Part shown: positions 1 through 5,969 of the stretch, piece by piece
How the letters are laid out: each line of letters starts with the position of its first letter
Position numbering within the stretch: position 1 is the stretch's first letter
Assembly (NCBI GenBank): GCA_015521945.1
Contig: WANG01000061.1
Coordinates: forward strand, 1-8,229
Origin: Candidatus Hydrothermarchaeota archaeon
GTDB taxonomy: Archaea > Hydrothermarchaeota > Hydrothermarchaeia > Hydrothermarchaeales > BMS3B
Direction of reading: 5' to 3'
Length of the DNA: 8,229 nucleotides
Made by a program: the position numbers and the translations under genes
Notes under the pieces: model-generated
What the model saw: the letters and a program-made list of their open reading frames with translations, nothing else
The model's database searches: none
What the model was told of the DNA's origin: nothing

Positions 1-533
1 CTCCTGCCCCGCACCACGATGGCTGGAACATCCCCCCTGAGCACCCTCTCCTTGACCTCCGCCGCCCCCACGAAGCCAACGCAGGCAGCCACTATTAGCC
101 TCGGGGTGCACGCCTCAATCACCTCCTCAAGGGCGGTGGGCGAGTTGCCCGAGACGAACACGTTGCCGCTGATTTCATCCGCGTGGAGCGCCACGCTCGC
201 CCTCGCCCTTGTAACGCCCATCCTCTCCGCGTACTCCCTCACCTCGGGTGCAGAGATGTAGCACCTCACCTCCCCTCCCAGCTCCCTGAGGAGCTCCCTC
301 CTGATTCCGCACGCAACCATCTCAACGTCGGTGAAGACGGTGCACCCCTCCCTGAGAGCCCTCACCCCCGCCTCAACCGCATCCCCGTGAAACACCACGC
401 GCTCGGCCATGCTCAGGTCGGCGGTAGCATGCACCACCCGCTTCACCACCTCCCTCTCGGGCATCCTGTAGCCTGAGAGGAAGCCCTCAATCTGCCGCAT
501 GCTCTCCCGCTCTATGCGCTCCGCCTCCCTCAT
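1..533 (-). CDS. cbiC: Precorrin-8X / cobalt-precorrin-8 methylmutase, C-terminus cut by window edge
   Basis: This enzyme moves the C11 methyl group to C12 on (cobalt-)precorrin-8, giving (hydrogeno)cobyrinic acid in cytoplasmic corrin ring synthesis. I translated it by hand: 177 residues are visible and the frame is still open at base 1. Family landmarks in order are RVVHATAD with the expected catalytic histidine at His35, FTDVEMVACGI at about 67-77, SGNSPTAL at 128-135 and VGFVGAAEVKE at 152-162. Family proteins are usually a little over 200 residues, so some 30 residues probably lie outside. The ATG (533-531) overlaps the serS stop in an ATGA, which fixes the start and implies translational coupling as last visible gene of the minus-strand operon. 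A cobamide enzyme behind serS is an unusual partner; the neighbouring genes beyond the edge may be more cobamide genes. The assignment to cobalt-early or cobalt-late substrate cannot be made, though archaea generally use the cobalt-early route. Confidence 0.9.
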   Translation of the reverse strand, partial: MREAERIERESMRQIEGFLSGYRMPEREVVKRVVHATADLSMAERVVFHGDAVEAGVRALREGCTVFTDVEMVACGIRRELLRELGGEVRCYISAPEVREYAERMGVTRARASVALHADEISGNVFVSGNSPTALEEVIEACTPRLIVAACVGFVGAAEVKERVLRGDVPAIVVRGR

Positions 534-1810
534 CTCACCCTGATCTCCTCAAACCCCGTGTAGGGCACCAGCACCTCAGGTATTCGCACGCTTCCATCCT
601 CCCGCTGGTGGTTCTCAAGTATAGCCACCATGGTGCGCTGGGTTGCTATCAGGGTGCTGTTCAGGGTGTGCACGTGCCTCGTGGGCTCATCGGGCTTATC
701 CCTGAAGCGTATCTTAGCTCTCCTCGCCTGGTAGTCGGTGCAGTTGCTGCAGGACACCACCTCCCTGTACTTCCCCTGCCCCGGGAGCCACACCTCAATG
801 TCGTACTTCTTTGCAGCCACCGTGCCTATATCCCCGGTGCAGATGTTCACCACCCTGTAGGGGAGCTCCAGCCTGCGGTACACCTCCTCGGCGTTCTCAA
901 GCAGCCTCTCGTGCCACCTCCAGCTCTCCTCCGGCCTGCAGAACACGAACTGCTCCACCTTCTCAAACTGGTGCACCCTGAAGATGCCCTTGGTGTCCCT
1001 CCCGTGGGCGCCCGCCTCCTTCCTGAAGCAGGGGCTGATGCCCGCGTACAGCAGGGGAAGGGAGGAGCCCTCCAGTATCTCCCCCATGTGCATCGCCAGT
1101 ATGGCGTGCTCCGAGGTGGGGATGAGGTACAGGTCCTCACCCTCCACCTTGTATATCACATCCTCAAAGTCGCTCAGGTCGGTGGCAGCCTCCTCGGCGG
1201 CACGGCGCAGCATGTAGGGAGGCTGCACCAGGGTGAAGCCCCTCTCAGCCATGAAGTCCAGCCCGAAGCTTATCAGGGCGTAGTTCAGCCTGACCAGCTG
1301 GTTCTTCAGGTAGTAGAACCTGGAGCCGGCGGCCCTCGCAGCCCTCTCAACGTCCATCAGGTCGTTCAGAAGTGCCAGCTCTATGTGGTCCCTCGGGCTC
1401 TCGCAGGGCAGGGACGGCTCACCCCAGGTGCGCACCACCACGTTGTCCTCCTCCCCCTCCCCCACGGGAACAGACTCGTGGAGCAGGTTGGGCATGCGCA
1501 TGAGCATTCCCCTGAGCTTGGCTTCCTTCTCATCCACCTCAGCCTGCAGCCTCTTAACCTCCTCCGGGAGCCTTTTTATCTCAGCAATCTTGGCAGAGAC
1601 ATCCTTGCCAGCCTTTTTTAGCTCTGAAATCTCCTTGCTGAGCTCGTTCCTTCTCCTTCTGAGCTCGTTCAGCCTGGTGAGCGCAGCCCTCCACTCAGCG
1701 TCCAGGGCTATGATCTCATCAACCATCCTGAGCCTCTCCTCATCCCCCCTCTTCCTGAGGTTCTGCCTGACAAGCTCGGGGTTCTCCCTGAACAGCCTTA
1801 TATCCAGCAC
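530..1810 (-). CDS. serS: Seryl-tRNA synthetase, canonical type
   Basis: Charges tRNA-Ser (and tRNA-Sec where present) with serine in the cytoplasm. The 426-residue length fits the family. Residues about 30-105 are rich in K, E, R and L and form the N-terminal coiled-coil arm that grips the long variable arm of tRNA-Ser. The class II core follows: PTSE at 231-234 (serine pocket), motif 2 with FRKEAG at 262-267 through VHQFEKVEQF at 279-288, EVVSCSNCTDYQARRAK at about 350-366, and motif 3 with NSTLIATQRTMVAILEN at 384-400, including the ATP-binding Arg392. This is the common SerRS, not the rare zinc-dependent type restricted to some methanogens. The start is GTG (1810-1808), supported by GGAGGTG five bases upstream and by the typical N-terminus LDIRLFRENPELV. 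It begins 2 nt after pcc1 and overlaps cbiC by 4 nt. Confidence 0.97.
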   Translation of the reverse strand: MLDIRLFRENPELVRQNLRKRGDEERLRMVDEIIALDAEWRAALTRLNELRRRRNELSKEISELKKAGKDVSAKIAEIKRLPEEVKRLQAEVDEKEAKLRGMLMRMPNLLHESVPVGEGEEDNVVVRTWGEPSLPCESPRDHIELALLNDLMDVERAARAAGSRFYYLKNQLVRLNYALISFGLDFMAERGFTLVQPPYMLRRAAEEAATDLSDFEDVIYKVEGEDLYLIPTSEHAILAMHMGEILEGSSLPLLYAGISPCFRKEAGAHGRDTKGIFRVHQFEKVEQFVFCRPEESWRWHERLLENAEEVYRRLELPYRVVNICTGDIGTVAAKKYDIEVWLPGQGKYREVVSCSNCTDYQARRAKIRFRDKPDEPTRHVHTLNSTLIATQRTMVAILENHQREDGSVRIPEVLVPYTGFEEIRVR

Positions 1811-1812
1811 CT

Positions 1813-2046
1813 CTACACCTCCAGCATGTCTGAAATCAGCCTCTCGCAGAAGAGCAGATCATGAACCGTGGCGAAGAGGGTGTGGAGCTCCGGATGCTCA
1901 ACCCGGCTCACCACCTCCACCCCCTCGGCTCTGGTGGTAACCCTCAGCTTGCCCTGCGCCAGCCTGTTGTCAAGCTCAAGCAGCTCCGCCACCATCGCCG
2001 CCTCCTCCTCGCTCCCGTAAACGAACACCAGCTCAGCCCTTTGCAT
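1813..2046 (-). CDS. pcc1: KEOPS complex subunit Pcc1
   Basis: Small dimerising subunit of the KEOPS complex (Kae1, Bud32, Cgi121, Pcc1), which transfers the threonylcarbamoyl group to A37 of ANN-decoding tRNAs to make t6A. The 77 residues fit the family size. Visible landmarks are an N-terminal strand (AELVFVYGSEEEA), the ELLELDNRLAQG segment with the conserved D-N pair at 26-27, a second strand pair around VTTRAEGVEVVSRVEH, and a C-terminal helix beginning ATVHDLLFCERLI, where the T-x-x-D-L-L pattern is typical. The ATG at 2046 overlaps the recJ-like gene by 14 nt and has GGGGAGG seven bases upstream. Linkage rps15-recJ-pcc1 is, as I recall, a recurrent archaeal arrangement, which supports the call. 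The family is short and divergent, so confidence rests partly on context. Confidence 0.85.
   Translation of the reverse strand: MQRAELVFVYGSEEEAAMVAELLELDNRLAQGKLRVTTRAEGVEVVSRVEHPELHTLFATVHDLLFCERLISDMLEV
1816..1822 (-). promoter_or_regulatory. Shine-Dalgarno of serS
   Basis: Read on the minus strand the sequence is GGAGGTG, a full match to the archaeal anti-Shine-Dalgarno, followed by TAGAG and the GTG start of serS. It decides the GTG start at 1810 over any downstream methionine. It lies in the last codons of pcc1, as expected inside an operon. Confidence 0.8.
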
Positions 2047-3454
2047 CCCACTGCCTCCCCAGCTCGGAAACCATCGCCCTGAGGAACTCCTCCTCCGTGC
2101 CCCGCTGTATCTTGGCTCCCGCCGCTATGTCGTGCCCTCCACCCTCGCCGCCCACCCTCTCAGCCGCTGCCAGAATCGCCTTCCCCAGGTTTATCCCGCT
2201 CTCCACCAGCTCCTTGGTGGCTCTCGCGGACACCTTCACCGCCCCATCATCGGTGCATGCAAAGGCAAGCACGGGCTTGAGCTCAGGCAGGGCTCTGGAG
2301 CTCAGCAGCATCCCCGCCACCGTGCCTATAACCGCGTCGCTTATATCCTCACCGGCGTGCAGGGCGTAAACCACGCCCTCATCCCTCACCCTGTCTAAGT
2401 TGCTGGTGACCCAGGCGAAGCACCTGCTGAGGTACTCGCGGTGGTTCCTCAGCATGCCCAGGGAGCGCCTGTATATCTCCCCGCGGTCGCCGAGGCAAAC
2501 GGCTACACCCATGCCCGTGTGCTCGTACTTGCCGCAGGCGTTCATGAGGGTTGCAAACTCCTTGGCGTCCCTCAGAGGGGTGCGCTTCTCCTCCTGAATC
2601 AGGGTAACAACCTCCCCCACGATGCTCTCAGCCACCTGGGGGGGTATGCGGTTCTCCATCATCCTGAGGATGAGGGCAGTGGTCAGGCGCTGCCTCTCCT
2701 CTGGTGTAAGGTCGGCGAGCATAACGTACCTCTCATCCCGCTTCACCGGGATGTCCAGCTCCCTCAGGAAGTCTATGCAGGAGCGCTCATCGCCGCTCAG
2801 CCCGGGAAGGAAGGGGTCGGTGGTGTACTCAAGCGCCTTGTAGAGGGGTCTGGTCTGCCTGCCGAAGAGCCTCAGGTCCTTCTCAACCCTGAGCACGCCG
2901 GCGGCTTCCCCCTCCTCTATTATCTCGCGGTTTATTCCGCTGAACACCCCCTGCGAGTCCTGCAGGTCTCCCACGGCACCAACTATCGCCAGAGCGCTCA
3001 GGTGGGGGCACTCGCACACCTCCCTGGCGAAGAGGTATGCCATCCCGGCTCCGCTCACCTCCCTGGCTCCGTCTATGCCGTGCAGGTGCGCGTTTACGTG
3101 GCACCCCTTTGAGACCTCCTCCTCAACGGGCTGATGGTGGTCAAGCACTATCACGTGCCTCCTGCTCAGGAGACGGTTTATGGCGTGAAGCTGCCCCGAG
3201 CCCAGGTCGGTGAAGATAATCAGCCCCTCACCGGCAGCCAGCTCCTCCACCACCCCCGAATCAAGCTGCTTTACGCACCTGGTAACGCAGGGGTACCCAG
3301 CCCTCTGCAGGGCGGAGTGCAGCACGGCGGCGGCGGTTATGCCGTCGGCGTCGTTGTGGCTCACCACCTGCACGGGGTAGCCCCTGCCCGCGGTGGTGTC
3401 CAGAAGCTCCACAGCCTCGGAAAGCCGCCGGCGCAGGGTTTCGGGGATGCGCAT
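2033..3454 (-). CDS. recJ: RecJ-like DHH/DHHA1 family phosphoesterase (archaeal single-strand nuclease)
   Basis: A DHH-superfamily manganese-dependent phosphoesterase of 473 residues. Catalytic motifs are all present: SHNDADG at 32-38 (motif I), FTDLG at 81-85 (motif II), LDHHQP at 104-109 (motif III, the DHH signature) and GAVGDLQDS at 159-167 (motif IV). The C-terminal DHHA1 domain ends with GGEGGGHDIAAGAKI at about 435-449, containing the substrate-binding GGGH. Archaeal members act as 5'-3' or 3'-5' single-strand DNA or RNA exonucleases, and one group (GAN) joins the GINS/CMG replication complex; which activity this one has cannot be read from sequence. It starts 7 nt after rps15 with only a weak Shine-Dalgarno (AAGGT about 11 bases upstream), and its end overlaps pcc1 by 14 nt. 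All metal ligands appear intact, so it should be active. Confidence 0.9.
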   Translation of the reverse strand: MRIPETLRRRLSEAVELLDTTAGRGYPVQVVSHNDADGITAAAVLHSALQRAGYPCVTRCVKQLDSGVVEELAAGEGLIIFTDLGSGQLHAINRLLSRRHVIVLDHHQPVEEEVSKGCHVNAHLHGIDGAREVSGAGMAYLFAREVCECPHLSALAIVGAVGDLQDSQGVFSGINREIIEEGEAAGVLRVEKDLRLFGRQTRPLYKALEYTTDPFLPGLSGDERSCIDFLRELDIPVKRDERYVMLADLTPEERQRLTTALILRMMENRIPPQVAESIVGEVVTLIQEEKRTPLRDAKEFATLMNACGKYEHTGMGVAVCLGDRGEIYRRSLGMLRNHREYLSRCFAWVTSNLDRVRDEGVVYALHAGEDISDAVIGTVAGMLLSSRALPELKPVLAFACTDDGAVKVSARATKELVESGINLGKAILAAAERVGGEGGGHDIAAGAKIQRGTEEEFLRAMVSELGRQWDAKG

Positions 3455-3461
3455 TTGCGAG

Positions 3462-3917
3462 CTACCTTACGAGCAGCCTCGCCTTCTCCATGGTGTACTC
3501 CCAGTCCTGCGGGAGCCTGCCGCGGCGCTTGTAGTACTTTATTAGCCTCCTGATTTTTGCCTCCACGAGCTGGAGGGCTCGCTTTGCCACCATATCCTTG
3601 CGGTGCTCCCTGCGGTGCCTGTCTATGGTCACGGCTCTCCTTATCAGGTTCATGAGGTCCTCGGGTATCTCGGGCGCAACCCCCTTCTCCTCCAGGGTCT
3701 TGGTGAGCTTCTTCCCGGTAACGTACCTGCTCAGGGGGACCCCGTACTGGTCCCTGAGGATTATGCCTATCCTGCTGGGAGACTCACCCCGCTTTGCAAG
3801 CTTGACTATGATATCCTCAACCTCTTCCCTGCTGAGCTCAATCCACTCCGGCGGAGACGTGCGCAGGGGTCTCGTTGAGCCAGACCTGCCTCTCCTTCTG
3901 GTGTGCATCCTCGCCAT
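3462..3917 (-). CDS. rps15: 30S ribosomal protein uS15
   Basis: Primary 16S rRNA-binding protein of the small subunit, sitting on the central-domain platform. The 151 residues have the archaeal/eukaryotic N-terminal extension, beginning MARMHTRRRG and continuing STRPLRTSPPEW, followed by the conserved helical core with SRIGIILRDQYGVP, DRHRREHRKDM (16S rRNA contact helix), LQLVEAKIRRLIKYYKRRG and a C-terminal DWEYTMEKA. I chose ATG 3917-3915, which gives the standard family N-terminus; a GTG nine bases upstream (3926) would add three residues but overlaps the Shine-Dalgarno. It is first in the minus-strand operon and divergent from tbp across a 189-bp intergenic region. A hairpin directly abuts the ribosome binding site (described separately). 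Confidence 0.95.
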   Translation of the reverse strand: MARMHTRRRGRSGSTRPLRTSPPEWIELSREEVEDIIVKLAKRGESPSRIGIILRDQYGVPLSRYVTGKKLTKTLEEKGVAPEIPEDLMNLIRRAVTIDRHRREHRKDMVAKRALQLVEAKIRRLIKYYKRRGRLPQDWEYTMEKARLLVR

Positions 3918-3922
3918 AACTA

Positions 3923-3930
3923 TCACTTCC
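3923..3930 (-). promoter_or_regulatory. Shine-Dalgarno of rps15
   Basis: On the minus strand this reads GGAAGTGA (GGAAGTGAT with the next base), one mismatch from the ideal GGAGGTGAT, and is placed 5 bases before ATG 3917. It covers the alternative GTG codon at 3926, which argues against that start. Confidence 0.65.
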
Positions 3931-3946
3931 CGGGGCAGAGCCCCAG
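3930..3946 (-). promoter_or_regulatory. Hairpin in the rps15 leader next to the ribosome binding site
   Basis: In the minus-strand transcript positions 3946-3940 pair with 3936-3930: CUGGGGC, a three-base loop UCU, then GCCCCGG. That is a 7-bp stem, six Watson-Crick pairs plus one G-U. Its 3' arm shares its last base with the Shine-Dalgarno and stops 12 bases before the ATG. It could hide or present the ribosome binding site; bacterial S15 is autoregulated through its leader, but nothing here proves that in this archaeon. A chance GC hairpin is possible. Confidence 0.4.
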
Positions 3947-4042
3947 AGGTTCACATCGTAAACTTTTTCAGAAGGGGTTGATTGAGCCCTTAGAGGCAGT
4001 TTCAGGCCCGGAAATCGCAGAAAATCCCTCAGGAGTATTTTG

Positions 4043-4071
4043 TAAATAACCTTTAAATGGTTATTTATATG
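4043..4071 (+). promoter_or_regulatory. tbp promoter: TATA elements inside a 25-bp palindrome
   Basis: Positions 4043-4051 (TAAATAACC) and 4059-4067 (GGTTATTTA) are perfect inverted arms; the 7-base centre TTTAAAT is also symmetric except for one pair (4052/4058). Two plus-strand TATA-like boxes fall here: TTTAAATG at 4052-4059, predicting a start near 4080, and TTTATATG at 4064-4071, predicting a start near 4093. Both give a short leader before the tbp Shine-Dalgarno. Because it is symmetric, the centre also gives a TATA box on the minus strand that could drive rps15 with a leader of about 110 nt. The element can be read as a bidirectional core promoter or as an operator for a dimeric regulator. 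Confidence 0.6.
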
Positions 4072-4094
4072 GGTGTGGTAAGGGTGCTTTTAAA

Positions 4095-4100
4095 GGAGGT
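4095..4100 (+). promoter_or_regulatory. Shine-Dalgarno of tbp
   Basis: GGAGGT in the context AAAGGAGGTCACGTT followed by ATG at 4107: a strong ribosome binding site with a spacing of six bases, fixing the tbp start. Confidence 0.85.
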
Positions 4101-4106
4101 CACGTT

Positions 4107-4646
4107 ATGACAGAGGTAGTTATAGAGAATGTGGTTGCGTCAACCTCCTTGGGGCAGAGGTTTGACCTGGGGCAGATAACCCTCAACCTGGATCGTGTTG
4201 AGTACGAGCCCGAGCAGTTCCCGGGGCTGGTGTATCACCTGAACGAGCCCAAGGCTGCGGCGCTGATTTTTGGCTCCGGGAAGATAGTGTGCACCGGGGC
4301 TAAGAGCATTGAGGAGGCGAAGCTTGCAATAAAGAAGATCGTGGAGAAGATCAGGGAGGCGGGGGTTGAGATCAACTCTGAGCCTGAGATAGTCATCCAG
4401 AACGTGGTGGCAACCGCAAACCTCAACGCGGAGCTCAACCTTGATGCCATAGCCATCGCCCTGGACAACACGGAGTACGAGCCCGAGCAGTTCCCGGGGC
4501 TGGTGTACAGGATGGAGGACCCGAAGGTGGTGCTGCTGCTCTTCGGCTCAGGGAAGATAGTGTGCACCGGGGCTAAGAGCGTGGAGGACGCCAGGAGGGC
4601 TACCGAGAACATAAAGAAAACCCTCAGGGAGCTGGGGGTACTGTAG
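4107..4646 (+). CDS. tbp: TATA-box-binding protein (TBP)
   Basis: General transcription factor that binds and bends the TATA box and recruits TFB and RNA polymerase. The 179 residues form the usual two-repeat saddle: repeat 1 from about 3-90 (VIENVVAST, EYEPEQFPGLVY, FGSGKIVCTGAKS) and repeat 2 from about 93-179 (IVIQNVVATANL, EYEPEQFPGLVY, FGSGKIVCTGAKS). The protein ends at ELGVL, without the acidic C-terminal tail of Pyrococcus TBP. The repeats are unusually alike: two motif blocks are identical in protein and also in DNA (35 and 30 bases, both offset by 273 bases). It is the first gene of the plus-strand block, 11 nt before aIF2-beta, with its own promoter and a strong Shine-Dalgarno. Confidence 0.97.
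   Translation: MTEVVIENVVASTSLGQRFDLGQITLNLDRVEYEPEQFPGLVYHLNEPKAAALIFGSGKIVCTGAKSIEEAKLAIKKIVEKIREAGVEINSEPEIVIQNVVATANLNAELNLDAIAIALDNTEYEPEQFPGLVYRMEDPKVVLLLFGSGKIVCTGAKSVEDARRATENIKKTLRELGVL
4200..4580 (+). repeat. tbp: Exact DNA repeats between the two halves of tbp
   Basis: Bases 4200-4234 recur exactly at 4473-4507 (35 bases), and 4278-4307 recur exactly at 4551-4580 (30 bases). Both pairs are shifted by 273 bases, or 91 codons, the internal TBP repeat period. They encode EYEPEQFPGLVY and GKIVCTGAKS. Identity reaches synonymous positions, beyond what protein conservation demands. This is an internal gene repeat, not a mobile element. Confidence 0.85.
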
Positions 4647-4652
4647 AAGGGG
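4646..4652 (+). promoter_or_regulatory. Ribosome binding site of the aIF2-beta gene
   Basis: GAAGGGG ends five bases before ATG 4658 but only two bases before the in-frame GTG 4655. The spacing favours the ATG. It overlaps the last base of the tbp stop codon. Confidence 0.55.
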
Positions 4653-4657
4653 TAGTG

Positions 4658-5281
4658 ATGTACGAGTACGAGAAGCTGCTTGAGAAGGCTTACAACGAGC
4701 TGCCCGAGAAGGTGAAGGAGCACAGGAGATTTGAGATACCCCAGATTTCGGCGATAATTCAGGGCAAGGTGACGGTGGTGCACAACTTGGGTGAGGTCGC
4801 AAAGCTGATAAACCGCCCACCGGAGATGCTGGTCAAGTACCTCTTCAGGGAGCTGGGTACGGCGGGAAGCCTGGAGGGTCAGATGCTGATAATGAAGGGC
4901 CAGTTCAGACAGCAGCAGATTCAGGAGAAGTTTGAGGCTTTCCTGGCGCAGTACGTGCTCTGCCCGGAGTGCGGCAGACCGGATACCAAGATAGTGAAGG
5001 AGGACAGGTTCACCCTGCTCCGCTGCGAAGCCTGCGGCTCAAGGCACCCCCTCGGGGCTATAAGAGCCTCCCCCGCCCAGAAGCGCAGCACCAAGCCCGA
5101 GGTGGGTGAGGAGATAACGGTGGAGATAACCCACACGGGCAAGAGGGGAGACGGCGTTGCCAGGATGGGCGACTACATAATATACGTGAACGGCGCCAGG
5201 GAGGGCCAGAAGGTCAGGGCGAGGATTACGGGTGTGCAGGGCACGAGGATATTCGCAACCTCAGTAGAGGTACTGAGGTAG
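4658..5281 (+). CDS. eif2b: Translation initiation factor aIF2 subunit beta with C-terminal TRAM domain
   Basis: Beta subunit of the heterotrimeric aIF2, which delivers initiator Met-tRNA to the small ribosomal subunit. The 207 residues comprise an N-terminal helix (1-25), the central alpha-beta domain (about 26-98, with NRPPEMLVKYLFRELGT), and a C2-C2 zinc ribbon with Cys102, Cys105, Cys123 and Cys126 (CPECG and CEACG). A TRAM domain follows at about 147-207 (GEEITVEITHTGKRGDGVAR, VNGAREGQKVRARI), a nucleic-acid-binding beta barrel. Stand-alone archaeal aIF2-beta is about 140 residues; the TRAM extension is known in some euryarchaeal lineages and matches small TRAM proteins proposed to act as RNA chaperones. 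GTG 4655 is an alternative start adding one residue. It lies 11 nt after tbp and one base before the HAD gene, so cotranscription is likely. Confidence 0.95.
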   Translation: MYEYEKLLEKAYNELPEKVKEHRRFEIPQISAIIQGKVTVVHNLGEVAKLINRPPEMLVKYLFRELGTAGSLEGQMLIMKGQFRQQQIQEKFEAFLAQYVLCPECGRPDTKIVKEDRFTLLRCEACGSRHPLGAIRASPAQKRSTKPEVGEEITVEITHTGKRGDGVARMGDYIIYVNGAREGQKVRARITGVQGTRIFATSVEVLR

Positions 5282-5282
5282 G

Positions 5283-5969
5283 ATGCTGAAAGCGGTCTTC
5301 TTTGACATAGACAACACCCTGTACGACAGCACCACCCTCGCCAGGAGGGCGAGGCTGAACTCAATAAGAGCCATGATAGATGCGGGGCTTGAGGGTGAGG
5401 AGGAGGAGCTCTACGAGCGCCTGAAGCAGGTTATAGCACGCTTCGGCTCAAACTATCCGAAGCACTACGATGAGCTCCTGAGGGTGCTCGGCGTACCCTG
5501 GAGCCCCAAGATAGTCGCCGCTGGTGTGGTTGCCTACGAGCGCACCAAGTTTGGGTACCTGATGCCCTTCCCGGGGGTGATTCCAACCCTGCTTGAGCTG
5601 CGGAAGCGGTACCGCCTGGGGATAGTGTCCAACGGAATAGCGGTGAAGCAGTGGGAGAAGCTGATAAACCTGGGGGTGCACCACCTCTTTGAGTGCGTCA
5701 TAACCAGCGAGGAGGTGGGGTGCGAGAAGCCGGAGGCTGAGATATTCCACACGGCTGTTCAAGCCCTCGGGGTTGAGGTGGAGGAGAGCGTTATGGTGGG
5801 GGACTGCCCGAATACCGACGTGGCTGGCGCCAAGAGGGCGGGGATGAGAGCCGTGCTCGTGCGCCTGCGCGGAGGAGAGGAGGGTGTAGAGGCTGGGGAA
5901 GCGGATGCGGTTGTTCACGACTTCCGTGAGCTTCCTGAGGCTCTGAGGAGGATTGAGTCGGTGGTATGA
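5283..5969 (+). CDS. HAD superfamily hydrolase, subfamily IA
   Basis: A 228-residue haloacid-dehalogenase-type phosphatase. Motif I is FFDIDNTLYD at 6-15, with nucleophile Asp8 and acid Asp10. A helical cap at about 16-95 replaces the short loop, as in C1-cap subfamily I enzymes. Motif II is GIVSNG at 113-118 with Ser116, motif III Lys149 in CEKPEAEIF, and motif IV VGDCPNTDVAGAK at 172-184 with Asp174 and Asp179. All catalytic residues are present, so it should hydrolyse a small phosphorylated compound; the substrate is not readable from sequence. It resembles the archaeal TIGR02253-type HAD group. Start ATG 5283 has GAGGT just upstream and sits one base after the aIF2-beta stop. Its stop overlaps the queH-like start in an ATGA, suggesting coupled translation of the two enzymes. 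Confidence 0.9.
   Translation: MLKAVFFDIDNTLYDSTTLARRARLNSIRAMIDAGLEGEEEELYERLKQVIARFGSNYPKHYDELLRVLGVPWSPKIVAAGVVAYERTKFGYLMPFPGVIPTLLELRKRYRLGIVSNGIAVKQWEKLINLGVHHLFECVITSEEVGCEKPEAEIFHTAVQALGVEVEESVMVGDCPNTDVAGAKRAGMRAVLVRLRGGEEGVEAGEADAVVHDFRELPEALRRIESVV

Noticed and set aside
608..1621. Long open frame of 337 codons on the plus strand opposite serS
   Set aside because: It lies wholly antisense to a well-supported synthetase; its translation is rich in H, P, L and V without domains, as expected of a frame opposite a GC-rich gene.
1690..1730. C/D-box-like TGATGA and CTGA on the minus strand
   Set aside because: Both lie in the coding frame of serS (MVDEII) with no paired C'/D' boxes; short motifs of this kind occur by chance.
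2441..3112. Open frame of 223 codons on the plus strand opposite the recJ-like gene
   Set aside because: Antisense to a gene with intact DHH motifs; no recognisable domain and low-complexity composition.
4200..4580. Direct repeats as a mobile element or CRISPR signal
   Set aside because: There are only two copies at the TBP internal repeat period, encoding conserved TBP motifs.
4235..4783. Open frame of 182 codons on the minus strand across tbp and aIF2-beta
   Set aside because: Antisense to two conserved genes; serine-rich shadow translation with internal repetition inherited from the tbp repeats.
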